64,000 bases of DNA. Origin: Tragulus kanchil (lineage: Eukaryota > Chordata > Mammalia > Artiodactyla > Tragulidae). The translations under genes were made by a program, and so were the position numbers. Under the pieces are notes generated by a model. It saw only the letters and a program-made list of their open reading frames with translations, had not been told where the DNA came from and searched no databases. Shown piece after piece: positions 56,946 through 64,000 of this stretch. How positions within the stretch are numbered: the first letter of the stretch is position 1; every line of letters begins with the position of its first letter. The stretch is taken from NCBI GenBank assembly GCA_022376925.1, contig JAIOJX010000026.1, positions 197,508,400 to 197,572,399 on the forward strand. The letters run 5' to 3'.

Positions 56946-59249
56946 ACATCATATCCAGAGATTAATCATTTCTGTCAAATCATGAAAAGATCTCTTAATT
57001 GTATTTTGGGGCCCTTTGAGTCTGAATACAAAGTATATATTTTTACATTTCAATAAAAAAATGTTAAGGGAAGAACATTTTTTTTTGTAAAAGCATATTA
57101 AAGATGATAGTGTCTCAAGAGTAACTTCCTATTTATCCCTGAGACTTCATCAGTAATCTCCATGCTGTCTTGATCTCATCCTTTGAAATGCATCTACTCA
57201 GGATAGCTTGAGGGTAGCCTGGGCACTTTTTTGTCAATAAGTGTGTTGTTAGATTTCTCAGCATGTTTGGGGAGATACAGTTTTCTTTAAAATCTACTCC
57301 AGTTCTCTCCCAGGCTGGCTAATGGTGCTGCTACTTGTGCAAATCTGTGTTCTGGTTCCACGGTTTGATGTTTGATTCATCTGTCTCTGTTAATGCTAGT
57401 GGGTGTTTTGAAGGTAATATGTTTTGCCCTGAGCAGAGCTCTCTCTCACATGTTACTCACAGATTTATCATGGAGCCATACAATATTTTGCAATCAATAG
57501 GTATACTAAAATAGTCATTTATACAAAGACTCATTTGTATGATGAAAAGAGAAAATGAAATGAGATATTCCTTTCAAGTGAAAAGATGTTTGACTCATAG
57601 TGTGTGGTACATTTTGCCACAGGATTAAACGTCAAGATTTTAATTTAGATCAAAGGGATTATTTCCAAGTTATGGGCTTTATTAGACATGGCGATGGTTA
57701 CCCGAGACTTACGGAACACCGTCTGACACTGTTTAACTATGGGCCAAATGGCTGGTGTGAAGGAATGGGGTAATGACCCATCCTCTGAATTTGATTTACG
57801 GCTTGCATAGTTTGTTGTATTTCAGCAAAGGGAGTTGTAGAATCTTCTTTTTTTAAGAGATAAAGTAGAGTTAACCTGTAACTTAGAAAACTCTAGTGCA
57901 TCTCATCATAGATTAAATAAACCAACATTAACCTGGTTTTACTTTAACTGGAAAAAGTACCAACAACCTCTTTTAACATGAAGCGAGGACATAATTCAAT
58001 TTCCCAAAGGTTGAGAATTGCTAGAATAGTTTTCTACATTTTCAGAAAAGAGTTGGTTGGGTTTTCTTAAAGACAGAAGACTGAGATTTATTAAAAAAAT
58101 TAAAAATTACATCATATCCAGAGATTAATCATTTCTGTCAAATCATGAAAAGATCTCTTAATTGTATTTTGGGGCCCTTTGAGTCTGAATACAAAGTATA
58201 TATTTTACATTTCAATAAAAAATGTTAAGGGAAGAACATTTTTTTGTAAAAGCATATTAAAGATGATAGTGTCTCAAGAGTAACTTCCTATTTATCCCTG
58301 AGACTTCATCAGTAATCTCCATGCTGTCTTGATCTCATCCTTTGAAATGCATCTACTCAGGATAGCTTGAGGGTAGCCTGGGCACTTTTTTGTCAATAAG
58401 TGTGTTGTTAGATTTCTCAGCATGTTTGGGGAGATACAGTTTTCTTTAAAATCTACTCCAGTTCTCTCCCAGGCTGGCTAATGGTGCTGCTACTTGTGCA
58501 AATCTGTGTTCTGGTTCCACGGTTTGATGTTTGATTCATCTGTCTCTGTTAATGCTAGTGGGTGTTTTGAAGGTAATATGTTTTGCCCTGAGCAGAGCTC
58601 TCTCTACATGTTACTCACAGATTTATCATGGAGCCATACAATATTTTGCAATCAATAGGTATACTAAAATAGTCATTTATACAAAGACTCATTTGTATGA
58701 TGAAAAGAGAAAATGAAATGAGATATTCCTTTCAAGTGAAAAGATGTTTGACTCATAGTGTGTGGTACATTTTGCCACAGGATTAAACGTCAAGATTTTA
58801 ATTTAGATCAAAGGGATTATTTCCAAGTTATGGGCTTTATTAGACATGGCGATGGTTACCCGAGACTTACGGAACACAGTCTGACACTGTTTAACTATGG
58901 GCCAAATGGCTGGTGTGAAGGAATGGGGTAATGACCCATCCTCTGAATTTGATTTACGGCTTGCATAGTTTGTTGTATTTCAGCAAAGGGAGTTGTAGAA
59001 TCTTCTTTTTTTAAGAGATAAAGTAGAGTTAACCTGTAACTTAGAAAACTCTAGTGCATCTCATCATAGATTAAATAAACCAACATTAACCTGGTTTTAC
59101 TTTAACTGGAAAAAGTACCAACAACCTCTTTTAACATGAAGCGAGGACATAATTCAATTTCCCAAAGGTTGAGAATTGCTAGAATAGTTTTCTACATTTT
59201 CAGAAAAGAGTTGGTTGGGTTTTCTTAAAGACAGAAGACTGAGATTTAT
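56946..59249. repeat. Tandem duplication D21, period about 1,158-1,163 bp
   Basis: Copy 1 is 56946-58091 and copy 2 is 58109-59249. Poly-T and poly-A lengths differ, and there is a substitution inside the exon-like stretch (gaacaccgtc versus gaacacagtc). Contains no ROS1 exon. Confidence 0.93.
57623..57769 (+). other. Splice-flanked open stretch of unknown origin (exon-like)
   Basis: 147 bp between gccacag and gtaatg, open in one frame as IKRQDFNLDQRDYFQVMGFI, RHGDGYPRLTEHRLTLFN and YGPNGWCEGMG. It contains several CpGs in an AT-rich intron. That frame does not fit the ROS1 phase: exon P ends in phase 0, which would read GAT TAA at once. I do not recognise the peptide. It could be an old repeat, a fragment of a retrocopy or a chance open stretch. 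The D21 copy is at 58781-58927. Confidence 0.35.
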
Positions 59250-60462
59250 ATGATGACTGAAGATTCTTGCAGCCATGAACCTTGGAGAATATTTCTTTAT
59301 GGCAAGGCTTAGGTAACCAAGTATTTTTAGTTCTTGGATACTTCATTGAATTCTTTTTACATTTTTCACTGGTTGATGTTTTTGTTTATATGCTGTTGTA
59401 TCTTGCTAAAGATGCAGTTATCAACTTTATCCTATCTGATACCTCCTAGCCTCCAGGTCTGCTCTAGAAAGACTCCACTATTCTGAGATCAGACTCCTAG
59501 CAATCTCAATTGCTTAAGCAAATCTCAATTTGTTATGCCAAAGAAAGCAAAAATGATCCCTTGGATTGCAACTTCTATTCTTGCACTCTATTTCATCAGA
59601 GACACAGTCTTTCCTCAGGTGTCACCTAATCAACTGGACATAAAGTTAAGACATACATTGAAACAAGAAGACAAAGAAAAAGCAATAAAAAGTGGTTGTA
59701 AGATATCAGCTGGAAATGGGACTTTATAGGTGCATGACTCTATCCAGTTATGTCACGTGCCTGTATTGTGTTTTAGAAAAGTATCAGAGTGGTTTTTTGT
59801 TATAATTAGCAGATACTAATACAATTTGAAATGGTTTGAATTGATTGGTTCTCAACCTTGGTGACACACTGGAATTAAAGGGGGAATTTGAAGACGTATT
59901 GGAGATTGGATGCCATCTCCAGAGATCAAAATTTAATGGGATGCCAGACTGGGAACTGAGATATTTGAAGAATCACAAGTAATTCTCACCTAAAGCAATG
60001 TTTGAGAGCAATTGATTTAAACAATGATCAAATTCATTGGCTTATATGGCTGAAGAGTCCAAAGCTATGGCTGGCTTTAGGCAAGGATTGGCACAGTGGC
60101 TGAAGTTCCTCATTCACTAGTGCCTGGAGTGTGGTTGAAACCTTGCAACAAGTGCCCAGATGATGCTGATGCTCCTGGTCCAAAAAACAAACATTAGAAG
60201 CACTTGGTGCTTGAAGTATATAGAAGTGAATAACAGATAGTTCCTGCCATTTGAGGATTTTTAGGAAACCAGTGCTTATAGGCAGACTACACAGTAATAA
60301 GCACACTCATATCATATTTGAATTCAGTGAAAGGTAAAAATTACAGAGCTTCTTGTTCCAAAGAGGATACTAAAGAGAAATTTGTAGCTTAAGTGTGACC
60401 TAATCACAAAGGTAGCCTTAAACATGTATTTGATTTGTTTTCTCTCCTTATTTTCTATGTAG
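59250..60462. other. Intron before exon Q, with a MER5-like relic
   Basis: Between about 59838 and 60190 are phrases typical of MER5-type elements (ttggttctcaaccttggtga, cagatgatgctgatgctcct), much diverged and perhaps two pieces. The rest is unrecognised. It ends in the acceptor ttttctatgtag. Confidence 0.4.
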
Positions 60463-60563
60463 GTTATTGCTCTAACTTTAGACCTTAGTGATGGGCTCCT
60501 GTATTGGTTGGTTCAAGACAGTCAGTGTATTCACCTGTACACAGCAGTTCTTCGGGGTCAGAG
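60463..60563 (+). CDS. ROS1: ROS1 exon Q, second propeller (last exon in the window)
   Basis: 101 nt, phase 0 in, phase 2 out. It encodes VIALTLDLSDGLLYWLVQDS and QCIHLYTAVLRGQ plus two bases of the next codon (Ser in other mammals). LLYWLVQDS.CIHLY is a propeller repeat. The donor is ag|gtaagt. Single copy. The next exon is not found before 64000. Confidence 0.96.
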
Positions 60564-60919
60564 GTAAGTAATATAGAAAGCCATTGGTTGAGAAAAAGAA
60601 AACAACTTGTGTCTTAGTTATAAAATATGAGTGCTTAAGAATTCATTTATTTTTCCAGTAAACATTTACTAATTATCCACTGTGTTGCAGGCATTGTGCT
60701 TGTAAGGAAAGATGAGTTCGTAAATGACTAATTGCTGAAGAATATAGTGAATACAGTAATGGGGTATAAAGAGCATCCAGTAGAGGCACTGAGGAAAATG
60801 CCCCTCAGGAGCCTAGAAAATGAGTGAATGGGTTTTTATGTTTCTTAATCATCTCCAACTGTGATTATAGATATGCCTATAGTCCTCTTTAGTTGATGTA
60901 CCTGAATGCTTTGTGTTTA
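60564..60919. other. Intron start after exon Q
   Basis: Unique intronic sequence, nothing recognised. Confidence 0.35.
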
Positions 60920-61560
60920 ATATTCACATCCATATACTTGAATATATTTCCTTTTATCAATGTAAAATACCCTCATTCATGTATGGTAATGCTCTTAATC
61001 TTAAAGACCACTTGATACTAGGTGTTAAAAAAGTCATAGCAGCTTTCTTATGCATAGTTTGCACAGCATAGTTCTTTCTGTCTCTTTACTTTCAGTTTTT
61101 GTCTTTACAGTTAAAGTGTGTCTCTTGCAAATAGCATATAAGGTTTTTTTTTTTTTTTTTTTAATGCAGTCTAGCAGTTTTCTGCCTTTTTATTGGGGTG
61201 TTTGGTCATTTACATGAAAATAATTATTTATTGATATGTTTAGATTTAAGTTGACCATCTTGGTGTTTGACTTCCGTTTGTCTTAGCTGTTTGTTCCTCT
61301 ATTCTACTTCTCTACATTTTTGAGGATGAATAAAATAATTTATTCCATTTCACGTCCTCTCATCCTGACATTTAAATTATGTGTATTTATAATTTTCTTT
61401 AGTAGCTTTAGAGAGTAAAATATGCATCTTTAAACATCTTCAGCTTACCATAGTTATTCAAAATATTCTTGCTTCATAAATGATGATATGTTTCCAATGA
61501 TCATCTTCATCTCTTTGTGTTCTTATTGTCATATATTTTACTTTTAACTATACTATAAAA
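60920..61560 (-). mobile_element. Old L1 ORF2-region relic, minus strand
   Basis: gtgtctcttgcaaatagcat, then after a poly-T, gcctttttattggggtgttt and ggtcatttacatg match the usual minus-strand L1 ORF2 text around the C-terminal half. Heavily diverged. A poly-T run lies at about 61147-61164. Confidence 0.6.
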
Positions 61561-61713
61561 TCCATATTAACTACTATTTTTAGTTTAAACTGAAACTAGG
61601 TTTTAACTTCAAGGAAACAGTTACATATTTCAAATTAAAATACAGGACAAATGTCACTAGAGAACAGCAGTCAGAGGGAGGATTTAGAGGTCATCTTATT
61701 TCATAGATGAAGA
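61561..61713. other. Short intronic stretch before D22
   Basis: Nothing recognised. Confidence 0.35.
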
Positions 61714-63942
61714 AACTGAAACCAAAGATGTGTATAAGTATGCCCGACTCTCACACAGTAAATTAGAGACAGTCAGGAAAAGGTTAAAGAAAGAGAAAAA
61801 GTCCTGCTCTAGGGCAGAGATTTCTAATGTTGGGTTCTTAAACTCCCTAGGCAGTTCACGGACGGCTTCAGGTTGTGTGTGAGTGCTTGGACAGTGAGCA
61901 TCCATGCTTTTCATCAGATTTTCAGAAGAGTTTAATATTGCAAAGACCAAGAATTCCTGTTCTATGAATACAATTTCAAGATTACTTTTAGATTAAAAAT
62001 ACTTTTGGTTTATGAAGAAACTCTTAATCATAGAGACAGTGAAAAAGGAACACACACACACACATATATAAACCTAAAATGGAGTGTACAAAATACGTGT
62101 ACATATGCTGGATTTAGAAAAGGCAGAGGAACCAGAGATCAAATTGCCAATATCTGTTGGATCATAAAAAGAACAAGGGAATTCCAGAAAAACATGTACT
62201 TCTGCTTCAGTGACTACACTAAAACCTTTGACTGTGTGGATCACAACATACTGTGGAAAATTCTGAAACCGATGGGAATACCAGACCACTTTACCTGCCT
62301 CCTGAGAAATCTGTATGTAGGACAAGAAGCAACAGTTAGAACTGGACATAGAATAATGGGCTGGTTCCAAACTGGGAAAGAAGTGCGTCAAGGCTGTATA
62401 TTGTCAACCTGCTTATTTAATTTATACGCAGAATACATCATGCAAAATTCCAGTCTGGATGAAGCAAAAACTGGAATCAAGATTGTCGGGAGAAATATCA
62501 ATAACCTCAGGTAAGCAAATGACAACCTCCCATATGGCAGAAAGTGAAGAGAAACTAAAGAACCTCTTGAAGAAGGTAAAAGAGGAGAGTGAAAAAGCTG
62601 GCCTAAAATTCAACATTCAAAAAATGAAGTTCATGGCATCTCATCCCATCACCTCATGACAAACAGATGCATGAACAATGGGAATGGTGACAGACTATTT
62701 CCTGGGGCTCCAAAATCACTGTGGATGGTGATTGCAGCCATGAAATTAAAAGGTGTTTGCTCCCTGGAAGAAAAGATACGACAAACCGAGACAGCATGTT
62801 GAAAAGCAGACACATCACTTTAAATTTTAGTCAAAACTGAAACCAAAGATGTGTATAAGTATGCCCGACTCTCACACAGTAAATTAGAGACAGTCAGGAA
62901 AAGGTTAAAGAAAGAGAAAAAGTCCTGCTCTAGGGCAGAGATTTCTAATGTTGGGTTCTTAAACTCCCTAGGCAGTTCACGGACGGCTTCAGGTTGTGTG
63001 TGAGTGCTTGGACAGTGAGCATCCATGCTTTTCATCAGATTTTCAGAAGAGTTTAATATTGCAAAGACCAAGAATTCCTGTTCTATGAATACAATTTCAA
63101 GATTACTTTTAGATTAAAAATACTTTTGGTTTATGAAGAAACTCTTAATCATAGAGACAGTGAAAAAGGAACACACACACACACATATATAAACCTAAAA
63201 TGGAGTGTACAAAATACGTGTACATATGCTGGATTTAGAAAAGGCAGAGGAACCAGAGATCAAATTGCCAATATCTGTTGGATCATAAAAAGAACAAGGG
63301 AATTCCAGAAAAACATGTACTTCTGCTTCAGTGACTACACTAAAACCTTTGACTGTGTGGATCACAACATACTGTGGAAAATTCTGAAACCGATGGGAAT
63401 ACCAGACCACTTTACCTGCCTCCTGAGAAATCTGTATGTAGGACAAGAAGCAACAGTTAGAACTGGACATAGAATAATGGGCTGGTTCCAAACTGGGAAA
63501 GAAGTGCGTCAAGGCTGTATATTGTCAACCTGCTTATTTAATTTATACGCAGAATACATCATGCAAAATTCCAGTCTGGATGAAGCAAAAACTGGAATCA
63601 AGATTGTCGGGAGAAATATCAATAACCTCAGGTAAGCAAATGACAACCTCCCATATGGCAGAAAGTGAAGAGAAACTAAAGAACCTCTTGAAGAAGGTAA
63701 AAGAGGAGAGTGAAAAAGCTGGCCTAAAATTCAACATTCAAAAAATGAAGTTCATGGCATCTCATCCCATCACCTCATGGCAAACAGATGCATGAACAAT
63801 GGGAATGGTGACAGACTATTTCCTGGGGCTCCAAAATCACTGTGGATGGTGATTGCAGCCATGAAATTAAAAGGTGTTTGCTCCCTGGAAGAAAAGATAC
63901 GACAAACCGAGACAGCATGTTGAAAAGCAGACACATCACTTT
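61714..63942. repeat. Tandem duplication D22, period 1,121 bp, containing a BovB RT fragment
   Basis: Copy 1 is 61714-62821 and copy 2 is 62835-63942. The filler after copy 1 (taaattttagtcaaaactg) echoes tagtcaaaactg found just after copy 2 (63961). One substitution: cacctcatgacaaac versus cacctcatggcaaac. Confidence 0.94.
62095..62821 (+). mobile_element. BovB (RTE) reverse-transcriptase fragment, plus strand, first copy
   Basis: Open reading through AGFRKGRGTRDQIANICWI, the first catalytic region (DYTKTFDCVDH) and VRQGCILSTCLFNLYAEYI to GRNINNLR. There the expected YADD catalytic motif reads stop-A-N-D, and the frame is lost. A second frame continues as AESEEKLKNLLKKVKEESEK. 5'-truncated and inactive. 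Cut at the D22 junction. Confidence 0.92.
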
Positions 63943-64000
63943 GCCAACAAAAGTCTGTATAGTCAAAACTGTGGTTTTCCCAGTAGTCATGTATGGATGT
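63216..64000 (+). mobile_element. BovB (RTE) reverse-transcriptase fragment, plus strand, second copy, running off the window
   Basis: Duplicate of 62095-62821, continuing through ttgccaacaaaagtctgtat and cagtagtcatgtatggatgt, the expected downstream BovB sequence, to the last base. The element therefore extends beyond the window. Same lost YADD. Confidence 0.92.

Larger units (their letters stand above)
5627..60563 (+). other. ROS1: ROS1 gene, 5' part of the coding region (17 exons, A-Q)
   Basis: ROS1 is a single-pass receptor tyrosine kinase whose large ectodomain mixes FN3 domains with YWTD beta-propellers. The exons here read collinearly with the mammalian ROS1 N-terminal third as I know it. 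All introns are GT-AG and every exon-exon phase is compatible when one copy of each exon is used (phases 0,0,0,1,0,1,0,1,1,0,2,1,1,1,0,0,2 at the exon ends). The first exon(s), with the initiator Met and signal peptide, and all exons after Q are outside the window, so both ends are partial. The gene is interrupted only by intronic repeats, but many exons appear twice because of the tandem duplications described separately. Identity rests on recalled family sequence, not on a search. Confidence 0.96.

Noticed and set aside
565..63942. Reading the regular duplications as a new amplification system or programmed tandem repeat
   Set aside because: Breakpoints are unrelated in sequence, fillers are error-like, exons would be broken, and the uniform size fits assembly overlap better than any biological process.

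Overview
The window is nuclear DNA of a ruminant artiodactyl. The repeats show this: Bov-A2 and Bov-tA/CHR-type SINEs, BovB (RTE) LINE fragments with readable reverse transcriptase, and older L1 pieces. It lies inside one gene on the + strand, the 5' part of ROS1, the orphan receptor tyrosine kinase. Species cannot be fixed from the sequence.

Seventeen coding exons (named A-Q here) can be read with their splice sites, from residues just after the signal peptide region (exon A, 5627) to the second extracellular beta-propeller (exon Q, ending 60563). Together they give about 2,459 nt, or about 820 codons. In order they encode the cysteine-rich N-terminus (A-D), fibronectin type III domain 1 (E-F), FN3 domain 2 (G-H), a first YWTD-type propeller (I-L), FN3 domain 3 (end of L plus M) and the start of a second propeller (N-Q). 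The signal-peptide exon(s), the rest of the ectodomain, the membrane segment and the kinase lie outside the window. Exon C is a 27-nt in-frame microexon.

The most striking property is structural. I count 22 direct tandem duplications. One has a 440-bp period; the other 21 have periods of about 1.02-1.17 kb. Copies are nearly identical and often joined by short garbled filler. They account for roughly 23.6 kb, so the underlying unique sequence is nearer 40 kb. They double exons B, C, F, G, H, J, K, L, M, N and P, and triple exon I (one of its copies truncated). Literal splicing of the doubled exons would break the frame at F, G, H, J, K and L. The constant size, the noisy junctions, the homopolymer indels and the scattered substitutions all point to unmerged overlaps or haplotypes in a long-read assembly rather than biology.

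Layout: 1-5626 upstream intron rich in SINEs; 5627-22505 exons A-D with introns full of SINEs, BovB and L1; 22506-34270 L1 block, exons E-F and an inverted Bov-A2 pair; 34271-44350 exons G-K in chained duplications; 44351-54866 exons L-P; 54867-64000 late introns, exon Q and a BovB reverse-transcriptase fragment running off the right edge. I found no RNA genes, CRISPR arrays, promoters or second protein-coding gene, and nothing I would call a new biological system.
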